Positions 1-13,034 of a stretch of DNA of 64,000 bases are shown in pieces; within the stretch, counting starts at the first letter, position 1; each line of letters begins with the position of its first letter. Origin of the DNA: Chaetoderma sp. LZ-2023a (Eukaryota; Mollusca; Caudofoveata; Chaetodermatida; Chaetodermatidae); NCBI GenBank assembly GCA_034401795.1, contig CM067374.1, forward strand, positions 134,705,298 through 134,769,297. The letters run 5' to 3'. A program made the translations under genes and the position numbers. The notes under the pieces were generated by a model, which saw only the letters and a program-made list of their open reading frames with translations, made no database searches and was not told the origin of the DNA.

Positions 1-905
1 CATTGTGTATCTCCCATTCTCTTTCATATATATTCTCGTCCTAGCAGACTGGGTCACAAGAATGGCATGATTGTGTAGCAGCTTATTAATGGCCTGATAT
101 TTGGAATATTTTTATTTTTATTTCTGCTGGAATATAAACCAGTAAATGATTAATTGATACTTGTATAGTTAAAAATAAATCCAGTAAGGTTTGTTGACTT
201 AGTGATTTGATAGGTTGTTTATTCAAATTATTATGATTCACTGCATTATAAAATATGTTTTCTGAGTATTGGACGCACTTTTAAATGACTAGTTATTATA
301 ATAGTACCACATCAACACGCAAATGCAAATCCGGATTAAGCCAGGGCTAATGGAGATAGAGCATCGCGTCCGTGAAAAATGAGGCGCCCGAAAATCAGAA
401 ACAATTCTCACATTGTACCGCAAACATAGGTAAACAAACTATATTTGAACTAAACCTAATATCAGCGCATACTGTTAAAAAGCTAAACCATAAATAAGCT
501 TAAGATTAATTAGATTAAGCTTGTTTGTTTACGAAATTTTAAGATGTTAAATTAGTAAGTGGATTACAGTGGCACCATAGGTTCCAATTTGAATGTTATG
601 ATGGGTACCAACATGTTATTCAAATCAGAAATGGTGCTTAGGAACTTGGCATTGGAACCCTGATGAGATGCCTTATGAATTCAAAATTGACAGGCACTTT
701 AGCCTTTAATTTTCAAAATTCCTTAGAGTAATTATGCATATATTAGTGGAGCCTTTTTTAGCATTAAGATTCTTTCGGATTTCTTGGCAGTTCCGTACTG
801 TTTTTCACTTTCCTGGTTGATCAACCAAATTTATTTGTAAATACTATGCTAATTTAAGCAAACGTTGACCAAATATAGCTAAACCTAAACTGGGCACATG
901 AAAAT
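1..905. other. AT-rich non-coding flank
   Basis: I see no credible gene here. The stretch is AT-rich with many stops in all frames. It precedes the LINE that begins near 0.9 kb, and its last part may belong to that element's 5' UTR, but I see no promoter-like motif or target-site duplication that would fix the 5' end. Confidence 0.5.
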
Positions 906-908
906 TGT

Positions 909-2263
909 TTGGCAACCTATAAGCGTACCCTAAGCCTTAAGATAACAACTAAGGGGTGGGGTGTCACGGCTATCGACCTGTATCATGGGTTAAAGGACGT
1001 CGTTGGCGCGGGACCTGCTGTTTTGCAGGGGCTTATCAATGTTTCTAAAACTGTATGGAATGTAACAGTGTCAAATGAGGGTGTCAAGGAAAAGCTTATA
1101 GAAGATGTTCTTATTGTAAAAGGCGAAGTTTGTAACGTAGAGGAAATCGAGTCAGATAGGTTGCTAGTGAAGATTAAAGTTCCACTAGAAATTCCAGATG
1201 ACAGAATCATGAATGAACTCAAGAGGTATGGCAAAGTGCAAAAGATTGAACGGGAAACGTATCCCTTTGACAGGACGCTAGAAAACGGTGTACGACGCAT
1301 CTAGTTTAATAAAGTGGATAGCCCGTTACCTAGCAGATTGACGCTTGATGGCAGCTTTGTCCTGCCCTTATGGTATAGAGGGCAAATTAAAGAGTGCCGG
1401 ATCTGCCTAAGTACTGACCATTTGGCAACAGATTGTCCCAATCGAAACAAATGTTTGCTCTGTGGTTCAGTTGACCATTTTAAATGGCGCTGTCCAAAAA
1501 ATCAAAACAAGCCCTCAGTATCAGGAGATAATCGCCCATTAAAGGATGCAACTGAGTCAAATGCTTCTGGAGCAATCACTACGGAAGCTGTTGTTGTGGT
1601 TCATGCCACTGAAAATGACACAAACAAATCATCAAATCCTGTTAAAGTAACTACAGTTGATGAAATTCAAGTATTAGAGGAGGGTATAACCTTAAATCAA
1701 GAAAATAATCAAAATGCAGTGGAGCCAAACGTGGCTGTAAAAGACATGCAGGAAAATGATGATCTTACAGAAGAGCCAGTTTACAATTCCTTAGAAGATG
1801 AATTAAAATTAGGACAGGATAAGTTTAGTACTCAGAAGACGGAAAGTTCAGTTGATTCCCCGCTAAGCCCACTTGATTTAAGTCAGCTTGAAGATATGGT
1901 AAATGACGCTCCTGCCAAACGTAACTTAAGTAGCAATAAGCGTCAAAAGAAGACAATAGCACGGAATCTGAGATTGAAGTAAATGATATGGATGATGATA
2001 CAATGTTGGTTGCAGAATCAGATGTGTCCATTCAAACACAGAGTTCACAGATGAAAGATGAAATGGTAATGTACCGATCAGAAGGGGGTGAAGTGTTAGT
2101 GCCATATGTAACGGCGAGAGGCGTGAAATATCGTCCACTGCGCCATGATTCTGATATTTCCAAATATGAATATTTGTCTGTGGTAGAACTAGGAAACATT
2201 GAATTCGCAGGAAAATTAGGTAAATGGTCTAAGAAACGAGCTAAAAAATCCAAATCAAGTTAA
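909..2263 (+). pseudogene. LINE ORF1, zinc-knuckle protein (one stop, one frameshift)
   Basis: RNA-binding ORF1 of the LINE. Bases 909-1301 encode a region with the look of an RRM-type fold. A TAG at 1302-1304 interrupts it, then the same frame continues from 1314 and encodes two CCHC zinc knuckles (CRICLSTDHLATDC and CLLCGSVDHFKWRC, about 1398-1494). An acidic linker follows. The frame shifts near 1960-1985 and a short basic tail ends with KKRAKKSKSS at the TAA 2261-2263. The first codon in the open stretch is TTG, not ATG, so the true start is lost or upstream. In this family ORF1 coats the RNA and helps reverse transcription. With the stop and shift it cannot give a full-length protein. 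Confidence 0.8.
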
Positions 2264-2267
2264 TCTA

Positions 2268-5200
2268 ATGATGGCGGTTGTAAACATCATTTTACAAATT
2301 ATGATTATCTGCACCATCAATTGCAGAGGATTAAATACCGAATTCAAGCAGCGCCACTTGCTTGAAGAATTAGCAAATGAGAGAGTTGATATTGCTTTTC
2401 TACAAGAGACCAAATTATTAAAAAAAAGATATTTCAAAAGGGCATATTTTTTATTCTTTATCACAAGATAATAGCACGGGAGTGGCCATTCTTATCCTGC
2501 CCCGCTGTCTCAACTATGTTGATGTTATATCGTCGTCATCAGATACAAATGGATGTTGGATGTGTGTATCAATTGATGTACTAAGCACAAGTTTAAATTT
2601 GATGTGCCTTTATGTGTCAACCTCTCAGCAAGTGTGTCGTGAATTTCTAAATGATGTTTCCACAATAATTCAAGACAGAACGCCTGAAAACCTAATTATG
2701 GGCGGTGACTTTAATTGCGATATTAGATGAAGTTAAAGACAGAAACGATAGGTCTAATTTTAATGACACATCTCATAATATTTTGAAACACATCTGTGAA
2801 TATAAAAGCTTGTTAGACACTTATCGGATTGAAAATCCATAGGGCAGGGACTTTACTTGGTTTTCAACCGATGGAAAGAAAGCATCCAGATTGGACAGGA
2901 TCTATGTAGAACGACCATTGAAAGGGTCCATGTGTAAAACTAACAAAAAACCCAGTAACTTTCTCTGATCACAATATGTTTTCCATCACATTGGACAATG
3001 CTGGCTGGATCAAACGAGGAGATGGATTTTGGAAACTCAATGTAGCGTTGTTACGAGATAGTTGCTATCGCAAATGTGTAGAAAGTTGGTGGAGGCATTG
3101 GGATGAAAAAAGAAGTTTGTATAAATGTATAACAGACTGGTGTGAGGATGTTAAATCCGACCTGAAACATATTTCACGGCAGTATTCCATCAGGAAAGCA
3201 CGAGAAATACGAAAGCGTAAAAAGGCGCTTCAGCGGTTGGTGTGTAAAATTAATAAGAAAATTAATGATGGAGAATATAATTATTACGAACTATTAGTTA
3301 AATTAAAAGGTAGACTAAATGAAATAGAGCAATATCAGTTTTATGGGGCCAAAATAAGGACAAGAGCAAAAATGCACACCGAGGGAGAAAAGCCTACACG
3401 TTACTTTTGTAACTTGGAAAAAGCAAGAGCTATAGAGAAATTAATGCGCTCACTGAAGACTAATGATGGTGTATCAGTGTCCTCATATGCAGAGATGATG
3501 GAAACAGTATCCAAATTTTACAAATCATTGTATATATCTGAGGGAAGTGATGAAAAGGCAACTAGAGATATTTTAGCTAATATAACGCAAAGACTTCCAG
3601 ATGCATGTCGCAAAAGTTGTGACCAATCACTAATAATTCATGATTTGACAAAATCCCTCAAAGGTATGAAGTTAGAAACGTCTCCTGGCTGCGACGGACT
3701 TCCAGTCGAATTTTATCAAACATTCTGGCACATATTTGGTGCAGTATTAGAAGAAATAGCAGCTAGCATTTTTAAGCAAGGGCATCTCCCTCCATCGATG
3801 GCCCAAGCATATGTTCGGCTTATATACAAGAGGGGTGACAGAAATAAAATACGGAATTATAGACCAATCTCTCTACTCTGTGTAGACTATACGATTATTA
3901 CTCGGGCACTAACATTAAAACTTGGCGCAGTCCTAGGCGAAGTAATTGATGGTGATCAAATGTGCTCTGTACCAGGAAGAACGATATTAAAGAACACATT
4001 GCTTATACGAGACCGTATTCAATTAGTTGAACAGAATTGCATCCCAGCAGCAATAATAGCACTTGATAACGAGAAGGCGTTTGACTGACTTGATGGGATT
4101 TCTTGTTTAAGTCTTTAGACTATATTGGCTTTGGTTCCAGATTTATTAAATGGGTCAATATTTTATATACTGATATAACAAGTTGCTATTTAGTAAATAA
4201 TCATCCATCTGAACCTGTAGTGTTGGAACGAGGTGTCAGACAGGGTTGCTCATTGTCTCCGCTTCTATTCATCATAGCTATGGAATCGTTGGAAGGCCAC
4301 ATTGAGGCAACGTAATGATTTTCAAGGAATATGTATACATGGCGTAGAAAGGCCAATAAAGGTGTCTCGATATGCAGATGATACGACTGTGTTTGCAGGT
4401 AAAAATTCAGATTTTAGAATTTTAAATGGAGTATTATCAGATTTTCAAAAGGCATCAGGCTTAAAGGCAAGAGAGACAAATCTAAGGGATTATTTCTGGG
4501 CGCTTGGAAGGACAGAACTGACAATGTTATGGATATTAACTGGTCAGATGATGTCATAACGATTTTGGGTATTTACTTTAGTAGAGTACAGGATGTAATA
4601 ATAAACTGGGAAGAAAGGCTATCCAAGCTAAAGTGCGCATTAGTAAATTGGAAACGACGTCGCCTAACTGTATTTGGCAGGACATTTGTCCTTAATAATT
4701 AAATTTTATCTGGACTGTGGTATACCGCTTCTGTAGTTCATATGCCCAAATCAGTAGAGTCAAAGATCAACACGTTACTTTTGTTCTTCTTATGGGAGGA
4801 CAAAGCCCATTTAGTATCGCAGTCAATCCTGACAAATGAAAAGCATGATGGAGGCCTGGATTTGGTTAATGTTTTAGCAAAGTGTGCTTCGCTAAAACTG
4901 AAATTCTTGAATAAGTTACTCATTTCAAACTCATCTTGGTCAAGTGTTGCAAGGACACTTCTACAAAGGTACGTAGATCCATTTCCAGTAGAATGTTTAT
5001 TTTTGTGCAATAAACTGCCACCTAACCATCAGAAGATTCCAAACGTATATAAAGAGCAGCTCGAAGCTTTAAAGATATTTACACGACCAATGCCACAACC
5101 CAGTTGTAGGGAAGATGCCTTAGAGCAACGTCTTTGGGGGCAACGAGTTGATTCGTGATAATGATGCTGTATTATATTTGCCATCTTTGGCCAAATATGG

Positions 5201-6112
5201 CATTCAATATTTACATGATTTAGTTAATCCAAAATCTCGCAAATGGATTACGATGCAGGATGTAGCAAGAGCAACATCAATGAGGCATTTGATGCCGAAC
5301 GCTTATTTATTAGAATAAAGAATGCAATACCTGGTGAATGGTTCAAGTTGCCGAAAGCAGGTGGCAACAGAGATATGTTGCAACCAACATTAGTATTTAA
5401 GTCAGAGCATATAAAATACAACATGGCATCTAGAGCCTGGTATGGAACGCTAATGCAACGTCGGAGACAGACTCCTGTTGCAGTTAGGCATTGGAACACT
5501 TTAGGATGCACGACAAAGAACTGGAAAAATGCGTGGAAAACAATACATCTACCTTGTCTACCAGAAAACGCACGGGACCTGGTATGGCGATTACTCCATC
5601 GAAGGCTATGGGTCGGCCATCTGACCTATATGTGCAAAATGACAAGTACAGACCGGTGTTTATTATGTAATACCGAAGAGGAAACAATAGACCATCTGTT
5701 TACACAGTGTTGTATAGCTACATGCTTTTGGGTATATATCAATATGCTCCTTGCTAAATTTGGAACCAAATATGTGAAATTAATGGCTGAAACAATTGTG
5801 TTCAAAGATTGCTCAACTATCGGACGAATCATTAATAGCAAGGAAAAAGAATTGTTAGTAACCCTGTTATCTGTAGGAGTGTGGGCCATTTGGAAGCATC
5901 GGTGTTCAGAGACCAGCGATAAAACAGGAAACAACGACCAAAGAGCCATACAAGCTATATTTCGATCATTGTTGATAAACTGCATTCGTTGTGAATTTTA
6001 CAGGCTAGTGGAATATGGAAAAGAAAGTAGATTTAAAGATATATGGTGCAAAACTGGCCTAGTATCAATTGAACATGGATATCAAAAAATAGCAGAAGCA
6101 GAACTTGTATAA
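2268..6112 (+). pseudogene. LINE ORF2, endonuclease and reverse transcriptase (several breaks)
   Basis: About 1,280 codons in pieces. The N-terminus (ATG 2268) has the APE endonuclease signatures TINCRGLN, AFLQETK and GGDFNCD (near 2700), then RDFTWFS and RLDRIYV (2850-2910) and SDHN. The long open piece 2976-4088 holds the linker and RT fingers: TSPGCDGLPVEFY, NYRPISLLCVDY and ALDNEKAFD. TGA at 4086-4088 follows the first catalytic Asp motif, where the family usually has Trp. RT continues at 4103-4315 (RGVRQGCSLSPLLF) and 4302-4559 (YADDTTVF, the catalytic Asp pair). The C-terminal part, 4742-5158 and 5243-6112, ends with a Cys/His motif (CLLCNTEEETIDHLFTQC). Catalytic residues are visible but at least six frame changes break the reading. 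Only four bases separate it from ORF1. Confidence 0.85.
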
Positions 6113-6509
6113 GCTAACACACTCGCTGCTTGTTATATATTGATATATGGTATTTTATTTAATTTAATTGAGTTAACTTTAAAATTTTAATGTCTTAGGA
6201 GATGATAATTTTGACGAATAACCTGGCCATGGGAATCGGTATATTTAAATATCAATTGAGCATCGCGTCAATATTCTGGAGGTGATCCGACTTTCGAGTT
6301 CATTGGGTTAACAGAGTATGACATCTTACATATATACAATTAACATCCTGTTGTAAATGTTTACTGTAGGTGTATTTGTTCCAGGGTAATTTACAAAAAC
6401 TTACAATGAAGTCAATTTAAAATGTGAACCCAGAGCGCCATCTATGTAGGCATAGTTTGTATTCTTTTGCTTTGTGCATTTTACGATATAAAGGCTACTA
6501 CGCCTGCTC

Positions 6510-6800
6510 GGTATTTAAGGATCGGCCAACTGGTGTCAATGAGTGACATTTTGTTACTTATTGACGAGTCACCTCGCCACTAGTTGGCGAGCTGCACTCG
6601 CACTTTGGGCCCAATACTATACGGTGTGCAACGTTAAAGTACATATGATCTACTTAGCCTGCCGGTCATGAATCGGCTCAATGGCGTCAATGAGTAGCAG
6701 TAACTTACTGCTAATTATTGATGAGTCGCTTTACCACTTATTGGGTAACTATGCTCGCCATTTGGGCCTACTACCACACGGTGTGCAAATAGTAATGGCT
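6510..6800 (+). repeat. Two-copy tandem repeat, ~150-158 bp, in LINE 3' region
   Basis: Two diverged direct copies: landmarks such as GTCAATGAGT (6535 and 6686) and CGGTGTGCAA (6622 and 6780) recur 151-158 bases apart. They lie 400-700 bases past the ORF2 stop, so they are probably part of the element's 3' UTR. Confidence 0.7.
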
Positions 6801-7061
6801 TTGTTGAATTTTATTATGTTATCAGCTCTTTATTAAGTTTTTTCTATGTAGTTATGCCATGGGTGTGGTATATGGTAATAGAGTATTTTAGCTTGCACTG
6901 TTTTGATATGCTAAGTTTGTATTGTTATTCATATACTATTAATAAAGCCTGCTATTTCACCCGGTTTTTTATGGGGGTTTGCAAGCCTTTTTTAAAGGAG
7001 TTCCTCCGTGAGGTGTGTCCGACTGCGTCAGCGTCGGATTTTCAACAAAGAAAAGAAAAAA

Positions 7062-7063
<2 letters not shown>

Positions 7064-7136
<73 letters not shown>

Positions 7137-7200
7137 GAGGAGGAGGAGGAGGAGGCGGAGGAGGAGGAGGAGGAGTAGCAGCAGCTGCAGCAGCAGCAGT
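7064..7200 (+). repeat. (GTA)n / (GGA)n / (GCA)n microsatellite
   Basis: A pure GTA run grades into GGA and then GCA triplets. The open frames crossing it are homopolymer artefacts (Val, Ser, Leu, Gly or Arg runs) and not genes. Confidence 0.97.
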
Positions 7201-7554
7201 CTTTTTATAATTGTCAAGCATTAGTTTGATGAAACCCGTAATTAACGGCGCACTGACACTAGAATATAGCCCATTCATTATCTGAAATGCAATTTTTACC
7301 GTTGCCAATTTTCTACCTAAGTAGGGTTCAAACTCTGTCAATTCTGTGGCACCTTCCGCTTAGCGTTTGGGAGGTGAGTGTTCTACCACTTGACCAGCAT
7401 CCAGAGAACAAAAATCATCTTTCACCGAAGGAGCTTTCAAACACCCGTCTCACAACTACACGAATTGACTGGGATTGATTGTGCACTTTCCAGATATTTT
7501 TACTTTTGCGTTTCTGCGATCTCTCCTGCTATCTCACAAGGCACTTGCAAGATA

Positions 7555-7725
<171 letters not shown>

Positions 7726-8796
7726 CACATCCCCTCATTGGCCCACCCGATAAGGGCCTTCACAACCAATTAGCCATGGGCCCAAAGAGGCTTAATCCGG
7801 CTCTGCACATATGGCATAGTGAATGCCAGACATTCTATGATGTTTTATTTCTAAATTGTGCCAAATATCGCATAAACACTCAGTGTTCACAATTCACTAA
7901 TTGATATGATTGATTCTCATGTATGGCTTTGCAGATTTTAAGGCCATGATGTGTTAATTGTCCAAGCTGTAAGATGCTATATCTAAGGTAGCTGGTTCAC
8001 TTTCTCTTTCTAATATACTGCTGTGCATGTATACTAAATTAAATAAAAACTGAATACAATATTTTATATATGGGTATTGTTATGCTTTTTCTTATTTTAT
8101 AAATAGACAGATAATTTATTTTCCATGACAGATCCTCGCATCTTGGGCATACAACTTTACATAATTCTGTGAAATCTAGTCGCATTCTTATATCTTCAAC
8201 ATTAATCACTATATCATCATCAGTTACCACCTGACCCACCCTATATAGCTCCTCTCTTTCCACATTGATAGCCATTCCGCATGATCATCCCTCCTCGTTT
8301 CCTAGCACGAAAACAAAGGAACCGAGGAGTATGACCAGGTCGGTAAAACGAAATTCTAAAGCCACTAGACATCACACATGGAAAGAAAGGAAAGAGGAAC
8401 GAGGAGTGAGACTAGCCTTGCGTTCAAAAGGGAAAACGTTTTAAAACATCTTGCTAAATCTGCAAACCATGACAATCTGCTGTTTTCGAATTAATTACGT
8501 CGTATAATATGCAAACTAGGAAATCCCATTTTACACCCGAACCGTCTTCTTTGCTAAAGGTGCGTCTTCATATGGCCGAATGGACACATCAAGAGTGTTA
8601 CACCCTTTAATTACCAAACTCGTCAAAACTGTTCTCTGTAGCATTCTTGACGATAAAAAGCCAGTCATTCCAGTGCTAAATTTTCTAAAAAATAGTATTT
8701 TCTTGTACTGGAAATGACCATACATTTAGAAGTCTTAATCATTAACCATTTCACCGACAAACCCCTGAAAAAGTAAACTCTTTAAAGCTTATTCTG
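7726..8796. other. Intergenic, no gene seen
   Basis: No supported coding sequence. Bases about 8525-8730 contain a diverged copy of the palindromic repeat family seen best at 57780-57960 (shared words such as GCCAGTCATTCCAGTG and AAAAAATAGT). Confidence 0.5.
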
Positions 8797-8899
8797 TTCA
8801 ATATTTTGAAATTAATTTGACTGGAAGCCGTTGCTGCCTAAGCCGTTGCTGCCTAAGGCAGCAACGGCGTCCAGTCAAATTAATTTCAAATTATTGAAT
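8797..8899. repeat. Palindromic repeat, family 2 (near-perfect hairpin)
   Basis: An inverted repeat whose arms run TTGAAATTAATTTGACTGG then CCGTTGCTGCC, facing GGCAGCAACGG then CCAGTCAAATTAATTTCAA. The inner GCCGTTGCTGCCTAA word is duplicated in the loop. Related arms occur at about 23935, 24752, 42070, 43470, 49960 and 52010, so this is a dispersed MITE-like family; no transposase is visible. Confidence 0.85.
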
Positions 8900-9061
8900 A
8901 TCTCAATAGTATTATTGCCTTGAAAATAAGATATAGGAGGATTTATTGACGAAATTGTTAAAAGGTCAATGGTCTATGGATGACTATTATATAATCTTTA
9001 TTTACCTATGCATCTCTAAATTAAGTACACTGTGAACTAGACAGAAAATTATGGGGTCATG

Positions 9062-9115
9062 TGCGTGTGTGCGTGCGTGCGTGCGTGCGTGCGTGTGTGC
9101 GGGCGTGCGTGGATC
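9062..9115 (+). repeat. (GTGC)n microsatellite
   Basis: A short run of GTGC/GTGT tetramers. A separate CATC tetramer run lies at about 9307-9331. Neither is coding. Confidence 0.9.
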
Positions 9116-9876
9116 TACATTGATCTACACAATGAGGCGAATAGTGTAAATTATCTATCGATGTTTGCGAGCATTCATGTTGTCGCTATTATCCTTACAT
9201 TCCCGAATTGTACTCATATATCAATCTCATCCGCCACGCTGACAAGCTGTTTGAAAACTATGAGCACACCAGTGGGATGAAAGGCCAACTGAGCAAATAT
9301 GCCATGGAGACCATCCATCCATCCATCCATCAAATTCTGCATTAAAAGACAACTCATTAACTCGTTGTCTTGTTTCAACCGAACTTGGTTCACCTTTAAA
9401 TCAAGATTGATAGGATCTTGGTAGCTGCGGAAGAAGCGTGAAAGGTAGGTCACACTGGCCTGCTTCTGTTAAGCTACACACCTTACATAAGCCTACAATG
9501 CATGACAAATATGTCTTTTATGCACATGGTTGGCAATATAATAATTTTTATCGGGTCACCATATGGCCTTGACCTTTGATCTTTTAACCCCGAATTTATC
9601 ATACATCTTCAGCTCTCAGGACCCTACGAGCACCCTAAGCCCACCAAAGTCTGCTTAAGACCTCTCCAGTTAACCAGCGTTATTGACCAATATGATGTGT
9701 TTCAGGTACATCGTTTTAAAAAATACTAATTTTAATCTGGTCGCAGGGGCATTGACCTTGGCCGTTTGACACGAAATTTATCACATATCTTCAGGAATCC
9801 ACGGGCAACCTTTTCACCACGTTTGTTTACTGTATATGAAAAATTCTTGAAGCGACAGTCCAGAATAAGCTTCTGT

Positions 9877-10315
9877 GACTGACTGGCTGGCTAGCTGGCT
9901 AGCTACCTAGCTGCATGGCTGGCTAGCTGACTGGCTGGCTGACTGGTTGGTTGGCTGACTGGCTGGTTCTGCCTGGCTGGCTGGCTGGCTGGCTGGTTGG
10001 TTGGTTGGCTGACTGGCTGGCTAGCTGGCTGGCTGGCTGGCTGGTTCTGATTAGTTGGATGGCTGGCTGCCTGGCTGGCTGACTGACTGACTGACTGACT
10101 GACTGACTGACTGACTGACTGACTGACTGACTGACTGACTGACTGATTGATTGATTGACTGACTGACTGACTGATAGACTGATTGACTGATTGACTGACT
10201 GACTGACTGACTGACTGACTGACTGACTGACTGATTGACTGACTGACTGACTGACTGACTGACTGACTGACTGACTGACTGACTGACTGACTAATGGGCT
10301 GGCTGGCTGACTGAC
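9877..10315 (+). repeat. (GACT)n / (GGCT)n tetranucleotide array
   Basis: Over 400 bases of tetramers, GGCT/TGGC-rich in the first half and a cleaner GACT run in the second half. The minus-strand Ser/Gln/Val-rich open frame across it is a repeat artefact. Confidence 0.95.
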
Positions 10316-10539
10316 CCTAAGCCTTAGTCTGCTTTCGGTCTGCAAATGGGTAATAAGACAAATTTAAGTTTTCTATCTTTAATTGGGTAATGTAACTATT
10401 CGCTAAATCAGCACAAACTGAGTCGGATAGATATCACACCTGTAATATACTTGTGTATATATGTGACTTATTTCAAGCCCAGCATCCCACCCACCACACC
10501 CCTCCTTTGCAGTGCTCTTGAGGAATGTCGATTTGCAGG

Positions 10540-11940
10540 CCAAGAGAAAACCATCTTTGGGAACTTAACACTGGAATGGAACACTAAAAAATAGACTTCT
10601 TAGCCTGCGAATGGGAACTTTTTCAACAAAAATTAATTTTGTTAAACAAATCTTGACGCGTAAAGGTTTAACTTGTTAGGTATTGTGGGATATGTGACTG
10701 TACATGACACTCACAAACTGGCACGCTGTCAAGTCATGCATCATCAGCCGTCCTGTTCAGCTAATTCGAAAATTACTAAGTCTGTAGCTGTAATTTATTA
10801 AAATAGAACCGTCAATCTATTTTGGTTACCGAGCCAGTCATTCCAGGGGTAAATTTTCAAAAAATAGTCTTCACTTGGCCTGCAAATGGACATTCTTCAA
10901 GACCACAGCAGAGGCCGGTTTTGGCCGGCTTTGTCAGGAAAGGGTTAATGGTCAATCTGGCCAAATCCAGCCTTTCCAGTGGTCTTGATGAATACATATT
11001 TGCAGACCAAATAAGACGATAATCGAGCCAGTCATTCTAGTGGTGAAGTCTAAAAAATAGCCTGCCCCTGGTCTGCAAATGGACTTTCAACAAGCAAATG
11101 TTTTGATTTCCTTGACCGTAAAAGGGTAAGACTACATAACATTATTCTGATAATCGAGAGCTGCTAAAATGATGACATTGCGGGATTAGTTCTAATAGAC
11201 AAGCTGGCTAATCTGATTTACGTTGTCTTATCACTCGTAATCTATATTTTACAACTTGTGACAAAGTAATTGACAGCTCATACTGTATTCATTATATATG
11301 GTATGTAACTGTACATTCTTTAACAAAAATAAAATGATCTATATACACATGTCTGAGCACTGACTTATTCAGGCATAGATCAAGTCTTTAGTTAATCCTT
11401 TGTAGGTCAAGCCGGCCGAAACCAGTCTCTACAGTGGTCAGTGGTCTTGACGAATGTACATATACAGGCTAAAAGAGAGGACTATTTTTTCGAATTAACC
11501 ACTAGAATGCCTGGGTCGAAAACGGAGTCGAGCAAAATTCTCGAAAATAATCCTCTCTTTGCCTGCAAAAGAACATTTGATAAGCAATTTTTTGATTTTC
11601 TTGACCATTAACGTAACTTTTTCATCCCAGGAAGCCAATCTTTCAGTTACAAAGCAAAGATAAGGAAAGCTGAATGGTTTGAAAGTATTTTGATAAGAAG
11701 TTAACCGACAGACAGACCTACAATGTTATATCATTGGGAGTCACAATATATTGTATCTGGGCTGGAGTGTTGAAAGGGTTGTTGTCCTGATATGGTGACT
11801 CAATATTTTTCAAGCTATCTATCAATGGCAATTTTCAGTCAAATTCTCTTTAAAGCCTTTAATGGTCAAGCCGTCCAAAACTGGCCTCTGGTGTGGTCTT
11901 AGGGAATGTCCATTTTGCAGGCCAACAGAAGGTTATTTAA
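10540..11940. repeat. Cluster of palindromic repeat family 1 copies
   Basis: Several diverged copies of one element, recognisable by CGAGCCAGTCATTC (10830, 11025), AAAAAATAG, GGCCTGCAAATGGACATT and paired CCAGTGGTCTTGA words. The copies face both ways and often form foldbacks, for example about 11430-11590. No coding sequence is supported in this 1.4 kb. Confidence 0.75.
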
Positions 11941-11949
11941 AATAATTGG

Positions 11950-12640
11950 TAAAATAGTATGGCCTCCTGAATATTAATAGCATTTCTGACCCATCAACAG
12001 GGGAGCCGCAGCAGGAGCCGTCCTCCAGGACCCTAACCCTATAACCCACCGCAACTAGGGTTGTGCCATCCTGCCCTATATAGGTAAGGAAAGATGGCCC
12101 GCGGTTATAAAGCTTTCGGACAGTGCCATACTTTTTCACAACAGTAGGGAGCGTGGTGACTTCAAGGTCAATAACTGCTGGGGGGCATACATAGCGGAAG
12201 CCATGGTTGCCACTTGCCTCCAGGGCCAGCGTGATACCATACTTCAATCTTCCCGAACATAATTTGCAGATAATTTACCATGGTCAACAGTAGACCTTGA
12301 TTTGTCATCGGTGGGGCATGGTTCGCAGTTACGGTGACCAGCCGGAAGCCGAGGTCAGCATCCAGGGCGTCGATGTCTGCCACCTTCGTCTCCGACACCT
12401 CAATCAGAGGCTCGAGAATGTATCACTTCTTCTGGAAATCGTAGCGAAGCACGAGCTTGCTGCCATGTCTCGACATCCTTTAGGTCTGGCAATAGTTCTA
12501 CACCATCACCACTGATGTTAAGAGAACGTTTTGGAAGGTGTACTAGGGTGAACGACTTGCCGTCGCTTTCCTAAACCTTGGCAGCATCAACATCGTACAC
12601 GTCCACGAGATCAGAAATACCTGTCTAGTGAGAAAATATT
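11950..12640 (-). pseudogene. Unrecognised minus-strand gene, about 230 codons, frameshifted
   Basis: I do not recognise this protein. Reading leftward from about 12640, protein-like sequence runs through at least two frame changes and one stop. Recognisable pieces include VDVYDVDAAKV, the stretch 12398-12247 (VADIDALDADLGFRLVTVT), and 12235-11950 (PPAVIDLEVTTLPTVVKKYG and ILRVRVLEDGS-type sequence near 12020). Composition is mixed, with no low-complexity bias, no clear signal peptide and no transmembrane segment. It opens the GC-richer cluster and points away from its neighbours, which lie on the plus strand. A decayed viral or transposon gene is likely; a host exon is less likely because the frame is broken. 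Confidence 0.45.
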
Positions 12641-13034
12641 GGCTCCATCTTATATATTGTGTTTAAGCGTAGCATATAGCCAACTGGTGCTCCAAGGTGG
12701 TGAGAACGTGATCAAGCCATCTCTGGTGGGTAGCTGGGGGATACAGTACCATGTAGAATGGGTCCTGTTCGTGTTGGTTCGTCGTTCCACCACATACACA
12801 CATGCCAACGTGCTACATCCATCTCCAGGCAGTGCTTATCACAGGGTGTTAGACGTGATAGAATATCTGCCGAGAGCGAACAGCAACCTGTGGAAAGCAA
12901 TCAGTCCCAATATCTTCACGCCCACAGACCACCTGGTAGACAGCTCGACCATTAGCATGTATGCCAGCACAGGTGAGTGGTTGGATGCCCATTTAGATGT
13001 TACGATGCTGCTACTCATTGACCTATCAACATGA
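12640..13034 (+). pseudogene. Unrecognised ORF in GC-rich cluster
   Basis: The first open codon is TTG, so the true start is uncertain. The later part (about 12840-13030) reads like real protein, with pieces such as ISPNIFTPTDHLVDSS and ASTGEWLDAHLDVTMLLLID, ending in a stop at 13032-13034. I cannot assign a family. It lies head to head with the minus-strand gene to its left and is followed by 400 bases without a clear ORF before the next plus-strand gene. Confidence 0.35.

Larger units (their letters stand above)
870..6810 (+). mobile_element. Tx1/L1-like LINE retrotransposon, broken
   Basis: A non-LTR retrotransposon with the standard two-ORF layout: a nucleic-acid-binding ORF1 (909-2263), a four-base gap, then an endonuclease-reverse transcriptase ORF2 (2268-6112), followed by a 3' region with a two-copy ~150-158 bp tandem repeat. 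The zinc-knuckle ORF1, apurinic-type endonuclease and RT motif style fit the L1/Tx1 group; the clade is inferred by eye. The order is complete but at least one nonsense codon and several frameshifts make it non-autonomous. No target-site duplications were found, so both ends are approximate. The (GTA)n tract at 7064 may be its 3' tail or unrelated. Confidence 0.85.
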
